Source: Motacilla alba alba (lineage: Eukaryota > Chordata > Aves > Passeriformes > Motacillidae). Taken from it: a DNA stretch of 64,000 nt. The stretch's first letter is position 1. The number at the start of each line of letters is the position of its first letter. The notes under the pieces were generated by a model. The model did no database searches, was not told where the DNA came from, and saw only the letters and a list, made by a program, of their open reading frames with translations. Shown one piece after another: positions 52,904 through 64,000 of this stretch. The DNA lies in contig NC_052018.1 of NCBI RefSeq assembly GCF_015832195.1, forward strand, positions 67,517,666-67,581,665, written 5' to 3'. A program made the translations under genes and the position numbers.

Positions 52904-53166
52904 ATCCTTTGCTATTTTTCCAGTAATAAACTTTTGAGGAAATCTCTGTCCTTTATAGTAGCTCTGATAAAGCTACTGAGAAAGATATCATGTAATTGGA
53001 ATCAACTATTTTAACATGTAATCAGAAACTACTCTGAAGAAGAAAAGCAGGCTGCACCATCAAGGTAAAGGTGATAGCTGTTTTCAGCTTCAGAACAAGT
53101 GAGTGAACATTAGGGCTACCTTTTAATGTTGATGTAAGTAGTGGAACTGCAGCTACAAGTGGGACA

Positions 53167-53298
53167 TATAAAAGCTATTTGTGAAGGAAAGTGCAGTGTT
53201 TTTTTGGTTGCATCATTATATTACACAGAAAAAGACAGCTCTTTCATGATGGCAGGACTTAGAGAACAAAGTGGTTACCTGCAGGATATCAGGTGAGT
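53167..53298 (+). other. Exon-like segment with TATA-like box upstream of exon C
   Basis: TATAAAAG stands at 53167-53174. A possible acceptor, a T-rich stretch ending ATTACACAG, ends at 53228, and a perfect donor CAG/GTGAGT has its junction at 53292/53293. The segment 53229-53292 (64 nt) has no stop in the frame carried from exon B, but its length shifts the frame so that joining it to exon C gives an immediate TGA. The intron left between it and exon C would be 85 nt. It could be a poison exon, a short alternative first exon (ATG at 53246 and 53249) or a chance arrangement. Confidence 0.3.
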
Positions 53299-53377
53299 CT
53301 TAATAACAAAACTAAATTGCTGAAAAGACATGACTTAACTTTTTAAGTTTATCTTTTTTTATTTTTTCTTGAAACAG

Positions 53378-53484
53378 TTGAAGCTCTGCATTTGGGAACT
53401 CTGATGGCAGCACATGGCTATTTTTTTCCAATCTCAGACCATGTTCTAACACTGAAGGATGATGGCACCTTTTATCGATTCCAG
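53378..53484 (+). CDS. RGS7: RGS7 coding exon C (107 nt, DEP domain)
   Basis: TT completes the Val codon opened by exon B, then 35 codons follow: [20 protein letters not shown] and [15 protein letters not shown]. This is the second half of the DEP fold. The A-x-x-L-G-x-L-M helix and the hydrophobic GYFFPI strand are followed by the beta arm ending in DGTFYRFQ, which is typical of the R7 family. The acceptor TTTTTTCTTGAAACAG ends at 53377, with several purines next to the AG. CTTAACT at 53334-53340 is a plausible branch point. The donor CAG/GTAAGC at 53485 is strong. Sequence here matches human RGS7 from memory without change and differs from RGS6 at several sites. Confidence 0.96.
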
Positions 53485-56400
53485 GTAAGCATTTTCAATA
53501 TGTTCTTGACTTGCACAAATGGAGGCTCGAAGGCCTTACAGAAAAGTTCATAGCAAATTTAGTCATACTTTGTTTCTTACATAACCTGGTAAAGAATAGA
53601 AATTCCCCTAAAAATAAAAAATGGTAGAAGGATTTTATTTATAAATTTTCAGCAAAGGGTTGAGATGATAATGACTATTTTGATATCTGGAATTAAAGTA
53701 TGATAATGCTGAGTGTGGAACTATCTCTCATGAAATAAATTATTGTACTATTTTTGAAATATAGTAAACTATATTATGTTATTGCCTCTTATTCCTAGTG
53801 TAGTCTGAATTTAGAAAGGGGGAGATATTTTAAATGTCAAGTCTATACCAGAAATCTGATAAATAATGGAGGTAATATTTATTTTTCTTCTTTGTGAGAA
53901 CTTCCTTACTGGTAATTCAGTAGTATCGGAGTAGTGTGTATTCTTCTAGCAAGTACAGAGTCATTTTTACATTGATCTGTCAGTCCCATTGCACACAACA
54001 AACAGGCAGATGGTTCAGAACAAGCTGGAAGCATAAATATGTACAAATGTCTATACCTACAGTTACATATATATTATTCAGAAACCCACATAGTTGTATT
54101 TCATTGTATTAAATTTCAAATGAAGGCCCTGGGAGCAGTAGTGTAGTTTTTCTAATAATGACTGGTGAGCTAGAATTTTGCAGAACAACATTGCTAATGA
54201 CTTAAAACAAATATGACTGCAAAGTACCAGATTATGGATTCAATGGAAAGGATTCACTTTGTTTGTCATGTGCCACTTTGGACAATGGTGGCTGTGTTCT
54301 GTATTGCTCTTTCTATTAGGTGGTATTCCTGGTAAGTATCACCAATTGCTGCTCCAAGCTCTTGTTTAGGAATTTGTGTGTTTAGGTATTTATTGCTTTG
54401 AAATGATATGATGATTATCACTATGAAATTGAGTTAATTCTTCTCTGTTTCTTCTAACTGTATTAGATAACATCTGGTATAGCAAAATCTATTGCCTTCA
54501 AGATATATATTGCCTTTGTCTTAAAGATTGTTTAAATAAGAAGTCATCAAGAACAAAATAGTACTGAAATTGTGATCTTTCAAATGCAGAAGAAAACTAG
54601 TGACTGGAGACTAGTCATAGTTTCAAAAATTGTATTATATTAATCTCTCTACAATACTTTCACCAATATTTTGGCTTCAGTCTCATAGAGTCACGTAAGG
54701 GAAGAGAAAACTGGTAATAGTTATATAAATCAAAATCTTAGCATGAATATAATTAAATATGCACAGCACAGTCTGGCAATGAAGAGAATTATTGCATACA
54801 TGCAAACAATATTATCCTATTTTCATATTTAGATCTTGTGAGTCAGACTGTAAAAAAGTTGTTCTTGAGCAGAACAGAAAGTTAGATTTGTACGTTTAAT
54901 TCTAAGAGCAAGCATTCCAAGCCTCCTCCCCATGATCCATAGTTACCTTTGATCCTGCAGAGACTATTCGAAGGAAAGGGGATTTTTTAAGCTCATGAGG
55001 CTTCATTCTCCTCAGTGCTCAGTACAAAGAAGAGAGATGACACATGGTTGAAGGGGCTTGCTGATGTGTTTATAAGGTAAATGGAAAGGAATCAGGGAGT
55101 GGTTGAGGCTCCAGTTCTTGGCTTGGTGTCTGAATAAGCAGTGTCCGGAAGGACAAAATATACAAGGACTTAATTTTGTGGAGAATAGTACTTACTTACT
55201 GGAGTGCTAGTCATTGAATTCTGCACAGCTGCCTCCATCTCTAGCAAGAGAAACAAGCACCTCTGCTGGCATGACAGTCTGACTGAAGGACTAGAATTAG
55301 CTTCACCATCGACCACTTAGAGTACTGCAGCTACCCTGCTGTGAGCTTTCCTCAGAGAGGTCCACAGCCTGTGTTTGGACACAAAGCTTCAGTGAGGGCT
55401 AGATTGTATAATCTTCTCAGTTTATTTACATAAGTTAAGAATTTGGCACCTATTTGACAAATGCATATGGACTAAGACGCTTTAATCAGGTGTTGCTCAG
55501 TCTGTATCTGCAGTGTTTGGCTTGTTTACTTTTCTGTGGTACCTTTTGCATTGCCATTCCTATGCCAACAATGTGACTTTGCTGTTGTGACAATGCAACT
55601 TTAGCTGTTAATGTATAGGATGAGAAAAAATTCATAGTGGTGACACACTGTTAACTGGAGTTATAACAGAAAAATTTGTGTACTTACATCTCCACAAAAA
55701 TAATGCTGGTATAAAATCTGTCACTGAACTGCTAAATTAGAAGATGAAGAGAACATATTCAACGGGGAGGAAAGTTTGACTGCAAATGTGTGAATTTTGC
55801 ACTAGAATAGACATTCAGGTTCTCTGCACATAGTACCCTCTTAGTACTGGACAGGATTCACAAATTTCTGGACATTTTGATAAAAAGAGAAAACCATGCA
55901 CCTGCCAGCCCTGAAAAGTTCAGAAGCCACGCCTGCAGAGATATCTTTGCAATACAAAGACCTAACCTATAAAAAACCAGACTAGCAATAGTAATGTTCT
56001 CCATGTGCTTGATGTTTTGTTCCCAAAAGGGTGACACATTCCCTCCTGACAGCAAAATTATCTCTAGCTTGTTTTAAACCACCTTCTGTTGTATAGAAAT
56101 AGCTAAAAGCAGTGGAGATAGAGCTTCATTTGGACAAATGCCCTTTTATAGGCAAAAATTATTCTTTTCCAGTTATTACTCTTGCCATCAGGAGGCAAGA
56201 GTATAGTTACATCTGCTTTTTTAAATATATGATATAAAAATAAAAAATTATGGATCATTCAGTGACCTACTCAGGTGTTAATTAGGTTCATTTCTGTGAT
56301 ATCATTTTAATTCAAAGGAGATGAATATAAATATTAATTGCCTTATTAATAGAGGAACTTTTTTATTAGACTCAATAAGAAAAAGCAGAAACAGCTGCAT

Positions 56401-59400
56401 TGCCTTTTCCTGGTAATTTAAACCTGTGTCCAAAAAAGGAGCTCACCGTCTTCCTCTACCTGAGAGCAAATAAATATGAGGGGCCCAAATAAGAAAAGCA
56501 AGCTGCACCTTGGAAAACATATCTTCCCTGGGCCAGGGATTACTCATGAAGACGTTTCATCTATGTCCACACAAAGGATAATATGTCCATCTTTGTGAGG
56601 AATGCCTGACTTGCCCTCTCAGCTTCTGTAATATCATCCCACAGAAAAATACGCTAATTTCCTCTACAAGCCCTGAATGCATAGTGTCTCCTGATGTTAA
56701 TTGTGAAAAATAACATTTCCTAGTATCTTTTGGATGTAAACAAACTCCTAGGATACTCGAGACTAGTGATAATCACACTCCTATTTTTAAATAAGATTAA
56801 TTCATGATTTAACATTAATTAATTTTCTGAGATGAGGGTTAGGTTTTGCTGTTGTTTTGTACCTTTTAAGATGAAAGGCACAAATATCTGAGGAAAAGTA
56901 TGAAAACAGGGACAGTTTCTTGTGAGAGCAAGAGTGAAGATAGCAGCAAAATTCATGGACCTTGGAAAGACAAAGAGGTGGACTTTGATATCTTCTGTTC
57001 TACCGCTGGGAACAAATGTGTTTAACTGCTCGTTTTTCCATGCCTAAAATTGGAGATAAAACTACATATAGCGATCACTGTAAGAATCTTGAAATATCTT
57101 TGTTGCAAAATAGTTTAGAGTGTGAAGTGTTGTGGACACCTCATGTCTCAGGTGGAATCACATTGCTTTACCCATCTCTTTGAGTCAGTCTTACTGAGCT
57201 AGCTTCCTCTTGGCTCGTTCTGGACCAGCCTCTGGCCATTCTGAATTCTGAGTCTGTGGCTGAACATCACAGCTCTTCAGCCACTTTCCAGACCCTTTCC
57301 AGATCATCTACTGTGCCTTGAGGGAAGGATTTTATTTGAAGCCAGATTTAGAAATTAAAAAGAAACAAGTTCTATTGTGCAGAATTTGGCAGATTTTTTT
57401 GGCAATTGCTGGTGTAATAACTAGTTCATTGTCTTTTCAGGTCAGGCTTGGTGTATACACATTCTGTTAAGGTTTCTGAGGGAAAAAGATTTAAAAGCCA
57501 TGTGTCTTTCTGTCTGTCCCATCAGTGCCACTTTTGATATTTTAAACTCCTTACTCAGGCACACTTCGCCCCACCCTGCTTTCCATGCTCATCCTCTTTT
57601 TGGTTAGAAAAGAGGAGTCACAGAGCCAAAATCTTGTTTCCAAATTCCGCAACCTCTTTCCTAATTATACTGAGCTACTCATGGAGCACTACTTGCTTCC
57701 TGTATGGGCTTGACAGTGCTAGACTAGCAATCTTACCCTTCTACTTTACCAAGAAATCATTTTTGTGAAGTGCAATGAATGTAAAACAGAATACCAGTGA
57801 AATCTGCCATCCATCATGCAAAGCATTTGAGATTGTGCATAGCCACTTTTCAGCAAAGGCTTCATTTCTGCTGTTTATAAAGACTCCCTGGTGCCTGAGA
57901 GAAGAATAGCAGTAATATGCAAAGGTTTATAAGTGATTTGAGTACTCCTCCCCCATCCAAGTAATTGGATTTTAAAAAATTTTGTGGAGTGGAACGGAGC
58001 AGCTTCAGAGACAACAACTCTTTTCTTATTACAATCAACAAGGGGTAGCTGAAAAATGCTTAGTGATTTCCCTCCTCAGTTATACAGTTTAATGCATAGA
58101 AATTAATCATGTTTTATAAAAGCTGTTGGGTAACACTGATTTTTACAAGTGGCTGTTTCATTATCTCAGATATTGTTATTGATTAATTTTGAGGTAAAGC
58201 CCAAGCAGATCTATTTACTTTATCACTGGATTCCTTACAATGCACAGCAGCCACTGCTGCTAGTTTGTTTGTTGTGGAATATGTGCTATATTACAGGATT
58301 TTGTTTCACATGACTTTATTACAGGAGGATTATGGATTTAGGTGGTTAGGTTTACTTAATGATATTAGTGTATAACTCAAGAGAACCAGTATGTGTTTGT
58401 GTGTGCAAAACTAGTGTTCTGGTTAAAGGGCATGAAGGCGCTTGTAACTGTTTTGTTTTGGAGGCTTAAATGTATCTGCAGTCGTATCTGCAGTGCTAGG
58501 TAAGCCTTATTTCTCTTGCTCCTGGCTTGTTCTGGCTGCTGATTCGAGTTACACCTACAATCAAACAAAGTGCCTCAAAAGCATACTGATAAAAACTGGC
58601 AGCTTTATTTCTGCCTGGGCTGATAAACAGTGCTTGACTTTCCCTTAGCCACTCTACCACCCACCTTCCTTCAGCTGCAAGTGGGATGTCATGGCAAAAT
58701 GACAAATGTTCCCTCTTTAATACTTCTTCATGATGAACTGCTTCATATTTCCTTCTGAGGAAAAGTAAAATTCTTAAGGATGGTAATTCCTCCATAATTC
58801 CTCCTAGTTTTCTACACTCATGAAACATAACCAAACCACATCAGTATTTCATTATCTTCTCTTTGAAAATGGTGGTGTTATGTAATGTACATGTTAATAA
58901 ATGTACATGTTATACCACATTCATAGCTCTCCTGGGTGAAATCTTCACTTATGAGCTTCTAGACCATGAAACCAGGCACACAGATTGTGTAATATTCATT
59001 CTATAGGAATATTTGACATTGCAGGGGATGCTATAATTATTCTGCAGTGTATTTGGATATGTGATTTGTAACAAATAGTTGAACCAAGCTTTGTTTGCAT
59101 AGTCCAGCAATTTAGGAGGTAATTTATGTGAGCAGAGGCTCCCTGCATTGCTGTGGGATATTTTTAATAGATCAGATGAGAGCAGGCAGCTTTTTCCTTT
59201 GCACATGCCTCTTATTCTCATTCCTGACCTCATTCCATTAGACCAGGGATCTTCTTATCAGACTCTTTTTATTTCCTAATCCTTCTGTTTTGAACAAGGC
59301 AAATCTTTTTCCCATAGTCTTCATGGATAACCTCTCTAGCAAGTTCTTCTCAGAGATTGTTAAATATCTGGAGCGTGAAATTGTGTGGAGACTTTTGAAA

Positions 59401-60699
59401 CAGAAATGGAAATGTAAACTCAGCACTTGCATTATAGTCATGTGTTATGTGATTAAACTGTTTGATGTCTGTAATAAGGAACAAGGTAAACTTCAGATTA
59501 AGACCAGAATTTTATGATGGTTAAAAGCAAGCAATTAGACAAGAAAATGTGAAATATTCCTTTGGAAAAAATCAGTCATTTTAACTACACACATGTTTTT
59601 TGTTGGTGCTTTTTGTCCATACAATGACAGCATTGCAAAAGTCAGGAAGCAGAAACTGATTTTTATATCAGGCTTTATTTTCAGTGTCCAGAACTTTCAA
59701 AGAGTATTTTTCCTTGATATTTTGGACTTTCTTTCTGTTTAAATCTTTCTCTGTACCTTATCCTATTTTTTGCCTGTTTTAGGAGAGTTTTCCTTATCTC
59801 TGCACACATCAATGCTATTTCCTGCTTTGAAAATGTATAATAGATATCTACTCTTCGAATACAACTTTATCAGCAGTTGTAGCTGCATTTGAGCACACAT
59901 CTTAGGGTGATACCATAAGCCTTTACTTGCTGGTAACAAAGTAATGTAGGACTTTGCCTTGGACAAAATACATAGCATCTAATGTTTATTTCTCCACTAG
60001 TAGGGGTTTTACACTGTCAGAGACCTAATGTGTTTTTGAAAAATCCAAATATTAGTAACCTTTAGCTTTCAAAGATTGGAAACATATAGTGTATTACAGC
60101 TGTTCAATCCGAAGAGTAGAGATAGAAACATTATAAAAAAGAACATTTAAGCTTTTTACCTTTTCTGGAAATACACTTCTTCCCTTTGCTGTAATCTTTT
60201 GAAGCTCCTCTGTTTTATGCGATTTTTAAAAAAATAACTGTCCGTGTTTCAGAGGTTACTTGAATGAATATTTTTTCCATGTATAAATTACACTTCACGT
60301 AATTGCACCCCATTAAACATCATGCAGATAATTCAGTACTTTTGATAACTGTCACCAGTTAGATAGTCATTGTTACAAAGTACTGGAGATAGAGGAGAAA
60401 TACCAGAGGAAGTATTTCATCAAAATATTTACACATGCATATAAATCACAGTCCTGGGGAACCAGGAGTCATTCTTTAGCTTGGTGAGGCTTTTGTTTTG
60501 CTTTTTTTGGAAATAAACACAATTTACCCATGTCAAAACACAAGAAATCCTTAAGCTTTCTGTGCTGAATTTCATCAGCCTTCTAACATGAACTGTCTGA
60601 CCTCATAAAAACATTTTCTCTGCCTGAATTTTTTTTGCCCTGCGCTTTGCCCTGTAGCCTTATCTCCATGTCCAAATTAATTTTGGGCATGTTCGCAGA

Positions 60700-60980
60700 G
60701 CTGATTGCAGGCAGAATTGAACTTTGTTCCCCCTGGGAGCCAGCTGGCTGGAGGCCAGCTCTGGCCACGCTGCAGTGCCTGGGCTGCTGAGCTGTGCTGA
60801 GCTGTGCTTCTCAGCAAGTGCCATTAAACACATCCGAGCCCCAGGCAGGCAGGGTCAGGGCTTGCAGCTCACAGACAGCTGGTGCCTGCCTGGCTCAGAG
60901 CCTCGGCAAGGAGACCTCATGCCTCTGTGAAAGACCTTTGTCTGTCCACCATCTCCCTCCTTCTGAAGACTCAAACAAGG
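60700..60980. other. GC-rich unclassified patch in intron C-D
   Basis: A roughly 280-base stretch clearly richer in G+C than the flanking intron. CAGC/CTGG words recur, and GCTGAGCTGT is repeated within 60786-60806. Short open frames lie on both strands, none recognisable. It may be a regulatory element, an unclassified old repeat or local composition. Confidence 0.35.
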
Positions 60981-62628
60981 AAGGCTTTTAATGATCTTCT
61001 GTACTTATCTGTACTAGCTGTTATTTGAACCCCTTTCTCATCTTGTAGTGTCTGCCTTTTACTGAGGTTTCTTTTTGGCTTACCCTATCACACATCTTGG
61101 AAACCTTTTAATATGGCTTATTGTGTGCTTTGCTAATTAAAAATTATGTTCTGTTTTAACTTTTCTGCTTTTATCTCCCTGGCACAGTGAGGCTTACACT
61201 CATCCTTAGTAGCCAGTGCATTATTTTCTTTTTCCTCAATCTCTTCTCCACATTTAGGTTGCACCTTTTTATTCTTCAGAAAAGCCTTGGTCATCTCTGC
61301 CTCCTAGCGAGCTAAAGTGACAACATTTCACAACACTGAAGATCATGTCCCCTTTCCCATTTTGTGTTTAGTGCCCACACTGCCTTCACCCCCAAAGTGC
61401 AAGTTTCAGTAAAATTTAAATGTGTTATTTAAACTAAATACTGAAAAAAGTACTCTGGCCACACATAGCTTTTCATTTATATATGAAACAACAGAGTCCT
61501 CTTCTAACATCACTAACATAGTTGTGAATATATAGTATTTGTTCATAGCCTGTTGTGAAATGAATGCTGAAAGCAAAGTTTCTGATTTTTCCCTAAGTCA
61601 GAAGATGGAATTTGTTTTCAATCTCAGCTGGAATGGGAGTAAATGCAGTTTGGTCTGAGAAATCCTAAGTATGCATGAGGGGCTTTAATATGGACTTTGC
61701 AGCAAGTGTGCCCACAACTGGGAGTTTCAGGTGGAGAGCTGCTTGAGCAGATATGGTTTCTATGTATTTAGTAACCTCACTACACACTTTTTTCAGAAGC
61801 TCAGCTTGAACCTGTAAATAGAGGTTTACCTTCCTTTTAGTAGAGAAATGATGTAGCTGTGCTTTTCTTCTTGGGCCTTTCTGGATATACATTTTTTGCT
61901 CTAAGGAAGGACTGTTCTCACTTCCTGAGTTTGTAAACTGCATATTTCAATGATGGTGAATTTTTCCTTTACATGAATCAGTCTTAAATTTTATAGTTAC
62001 TTCTCCAAAATGTGCTGAGTACTGCAATTCATTCTTTAGGAGTTCATTTTCTTTCTCTTTGTTCTTATATGTGCTTCTACTGGTCACTTTGATTTCAGTG
62101 GCACTGTGAAGGAATGGTTGATTGGAGAATTACTTTTTGTTGGTCCCTTAGAATATACCAAATGGCTTGCAAGAAACACATCTTAGCCTTTGAAGTTAAC
62201 TTATGATAGTTCCTTTTTTATCCTTTAGCTCCTTGCTGTTGCTTAATAAATAGCAAGTTCTAAATTGGTTCTATTAAATTTGATGTGTCAATGTTATAAA
62301 ACCAAGAGATTTTTCACAATATATATGTAATTTGACAATTGGTGTGAATGTGTCACCCTTCAGCCCTGTTGGTTTCCAGATTAACATTAAAACAGTTTTG
62401 AAGGGAAGTGGGCAGCAAAGAGGTTTCCATTTTTGCAGCTGGGACATTTTTGAGAAAAAACAATAAGAAATAGAGAGTAAAGCAGAAGGTTTTCCTGAAG
62501 AACCACCTGTGTTTTGAAATACCACTCAAACCACTTCACACATTTAATGAGTTGCATTCAACTGCTCAAATATTATGTAATTCTCTGTAGCTGTGTGTAT
62601 GTGTTTATGTATAGATCAGTCACTCAAC

Positions 62629-62725
62629 CACAGAATATTCTGAGTTTGAAGGGACCCACAGGGATCATCGAGTCCAACCCTTAAGTGAATGGCCTGTATG
62701 GGGATTATGTGCTCTATAAAAATGC
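62629..62725 (-). mobile_element. Truncated tRNA-Ile/CR1-type SINE (TguSINE-like)
   Basis: The left part (ACAGAATATTCTGAGTTTGA, GGGACCCACAGGGATCATCG, AGTCCAACCCTTAAGTGAA) is a reversed CR1 tail. It runs directly into TGGCCTGTATGGGGATT, which is close to the reversed 3' end of tRNA-Ile(AAT), TGGCCCGTACGGGGATC. ATGTGCTCTATAA follows, resembling the reversed A-box region with the middle of the tRNA deleted. A tRNA-Ile head joined to a CR1 tail is the build of the zebra finch SINE TguSINE1 (established knowledge, matched from memory). No functional tRNA remains. Confidence 0.6.
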
Positions 62726-63402
62726 TATTATAATATCCATTTTACCAAAAGTTGTTATTTTTAAAAATAAAGTAATTTGTATGAAAAATGTCTATACAGT
62801 CTTAAATTCTCCATTTGTTTGAAGTGAATTCTTTTAACAATACGTGTAGCATAATCTTAATAAGTATAGTGTTGAAGTAGTTTTTGGTACTTCATTGTCT
62901 TTCCCTCAAAAAACACCCTCATTTTAAATCACAACCAGTAAACAATTATTAAAAAGTAGACTTTGATGTCTTTGTGAAAATAGGATGTTTTTAATGGCAC
63001 TTTTAAACAAATAATACCTAGGAAAGATAATTTAATATTAATCTGTGAAGCAAAACTCTCAAAAATCAAGAACTGAATGAACTTCAAAGCATCTTCTGTC
63101 TTTATACCTCTAAACCTGATTCTCCAGGACATGTGGGAGATGTATTTCTAGGGAAAATGTAGAAGACAACCCCATTATCTAGCCTTGTGGGTTTTGTTCC
63201 CTTAACTTTGAGAACAAAAGATCCACTTTTTTTTTTCCAATGTCATTCTGACACTAGTGTGATAAACAGGTGTACAAATGTAATTTTCTGTTTTGATGCC
63301 TATATTAAAAATGTCAAGTTAACAGTATAATAGATCTACCAAAAATATAAAATTATTCTGAAAACCAGTAACAATTCAAGGACTGTATAATGCTTGCGTT
63401 GT

Positions 63403-63478
63403 CTAACCTGAGTTTCCTTCTTGTTTTTTTTTTTTTTTTTTTTTTTTTTTGTTTGTTTGTTTGTTTTTTTGCCTATAG
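63403..63478 (+). promoter_or_regulatory. RGS7: Acceptor region of exon D: distant branch point and T27/GTTT tract
   Basis: CTAAC at 63403-63407 is a good branch-point match. From 63413 to 63474 the sequence contains no A at all. It includes T27 at 63424-63450 followed by GTTTGTTTGTTTG and T7, then GCCTATAG. A conventional adenosine branch point must therefore lie more than 65 nt from the AG at 63477-63478. The tract is U-rich with UUUGUUU words of the kind bound by ELAVL/Hu and TIA proteins (family knowledge). Its length is likely to vary between individuals. Confidence 0.7.
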
Positions 63479-63530
63479 ACGCCCTATTTTTGGCCATCAA
63501 ATTGTTGGGAGCCGGAAAACACAGACTATG
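63479..63530 (+). CDS. RGS7: RGS7 coding exon D (52 nt, end of DEP domain)
   Basis: The exon starts at a codon boundary and encodes TPYFWPSNCWEPENTDY plus the first base of the next codon, Ala in known RGS7. This aromatic-rich stretch closes the DEP domain and leads into the DHEX linker of R7 proteins. The acceptor is described in its own entry. The donor is ATG/GTTAGT at 63531, where T at +3 departs from the usual purine; it is compensated by AGT at +4 to +6 but still makes this the least standard donor of the four. Exons C and D together are 159 nt with phase 1 at both outer ends, so joint skipping would keep the frame. Confidence 0.94.
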
Positions 63531-64000
63531 GTTAGTGTAGAAATATTTCCTATTTCTTTTGGAAATTATGCATTTTGTTAATGAATGTGTCATAGCAATC
63601 TTGTCTTGTTTCACCATTCCACTGTTTAAAACACAGTTATATGTCATGTAATTCCTTTGCAAGAGCTATTGATATTGAAATGAATGTGTTGCTACCTTTT
63701 TCAAAGTTTATCAGAAGCTTATCAAAGTCATACTTTGGAGCAGAGCTGAGGAAAAAAGAAAAAAAACCCAAGCCCCAAAATTCAAGACTCATCAAAACCT
63801 ACCTTACTATTTATATTCTCTATTTGCTCCAGCAAGTGTAATTATTTACAGTGGGAGAATCTCAGTGAAGCAGAGGAGACTTTATTGATGGTTGTGCAAT
63901 GGTTATTATCAGATTGACACCCAAAGATTTGCCTAGTTTTGAACTCTTATTTCCAATATACACCATGTGGAAAATTACTGATTATGAAAACTAATACAGT
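63531..64000 (+). other. RGS7: Start of the intron downstream of exon D (phase 1)
   Basis: The 470 bases after the GTTAGT donor are ordinary AT-rich intron. An A-rich stretch lies near 63752-63768. No repeat, gene or further exon was recognised. The next exon, expected to continue with the DHEX region, lies beyond the window. Confidence 0.8.

Larger units (their letters stand above)
34034..53377 (+). other. RGS7: Intron B-C of RGS7 (19,344 nt, phase 1)
   Basis: This intron is the richest in repeats. CR1 pieces lie at 36122-36475 (-), 40030-40143 (+), 42253-43265 (-), 51048-51600 (-) and 52720-52903 (+). The pyrimidine array lies at 41461-41576. Homopolymer tracts lie at 34831-34845 (T15), 37287-37300 (T14), 38541-38550 (A10, in an A/C-rich run to 38583), 44304-44317 (A14) and 46268-46279 (T12). 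GC-richer unclassified patches lie at about 44920-45130 and 47190-47800, with a palindrome at 47768-47788. An exon-like segment sits at 53229-53292. No gene is supportable on either strand. Confidence 0.85.
53485..63478 (+). other. RGS7: Intron C-D of RGS7 (9,994 nt, phase 0)
   Basis: AT-rich intron with one tRNA-Ile/CR1 SINE-like piece at 62629-62725. A GC-richer patch lies at about 60700-60980. A short direct repeat (AATGTACATGTTA) occurs at 58884-58896 and about 58900-58912. A very long T tract lies beside the acceptor. No nested gene is supportable. The frames at 58496-58834, 59290-59517 and 61665-61943 have no recognisable product or splice context. Confidence 0.85.
1..64000 (+). other. 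RGS7: Internal part of the RGS7 gene (four DEP-domain exons and their introns)
   Basis: All recognisable coding sequence belongs to one + strand gene. Four short exons splice into a continuous frame with matching phases and encode the DEP region of an R7-family regulator of G-protein signalling. R7 proteins form a stable dimer with G-beta-5 through their GGL domain and speed GTP hydrolysis by G-alpha-i/o. DEP and the adjoining DHEX segment dock on membrane partners such as R7BP and the orphan receptors GPR158 and GPR179 (established knowledge). RGS7 is chosen over RGS6 because exon A has Asn in EKNGIP (RGS6 has Thr, from memory) and ends SVFSG. Exon C reads [16 protein letters not shown], where RGS6 has AIHLGSLIAAQGY (from memory). 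The promoter, first coding exon, remaining domains and 3' UTR are outside the window. Confidence 0.93.

Noticed and set aside
3745..63530. Assignment of the gene to RGS6 instead of RGS7
   Set aside because: Paralogue-informative residues in exons A and C ([27 protein letters not shown]) fit RGS7. Only the NLSIED Ser in exon B is RGS6-like.

Overview
The window is vertebrate nuclear DNA, almost certainly from a bird. It lies inside one large gene read on the + strand, RGS7 (regulator of G-protein signalling 7). Evidence for a bird: at least seven degenerate CR1 LINE pieces with the avian 3' end, no recognisable mammalian Alu, B1 or L1 sequence, and one short element (about 62629-62725) that looks like the tRNA-Ile/CR1 SINE family known from songbirds. 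A passerine is therefore the best guess, held moderately.

Only 307 bases are clearly coding. They fall in four exons: A 3745-3841, B 33983-34033, C 53378-53484 and D 63479-63530. Each has AG/GT borders, and the phases chain without error (0-1, 1-1, 1-0, 0-1). Joined, they encode about 102 residues starting at Met-Glu-Asp-Val, which cover the DEP domain of an R7-family RGS protein. Residues at paralogue-specific sites match RGS7 rather than RGS6. The N-terminal exon lies upstream of the window. The exons for the rest of the protein (DHEX, GGL and RGS domains) lie downstream.

Layout: 1-3744 is the end of the preceding intron. 3842-33982 is a 30.1 kb intron holding one CR1 piece, a recursive-splice-like site at 31105/31106, a miRNA-like hairpin at 10311-10370 and two GC-rich patches. 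34034-53377 is a 19.3 kb intron holding most of the CR1 fossils, a 116-base uninterrupted pyrimidine tract with a (CTCCT)n array, and an exon-like segment with a perfect donor just before exon C. 53485-63478 is a 10.0 kb intron ending in a T27 tract beside exon D. 63531-64000 is the start of the next intron.

No second protein-coding gene, tRNA gene, rRNA, CRISPR array or intact mobile element could be supported. Nearly all other open frames are chance frames in AT-rich intron or frames through CR1 fossils. The points most worth a second look concern splicing: the zero-length acceptor/donor pair at 31105, the exon-like segment at 53229-53292, and the A-free tract before exon D that forces a distant branch point. 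I found no clear sign of an undescribed multi-gene system.
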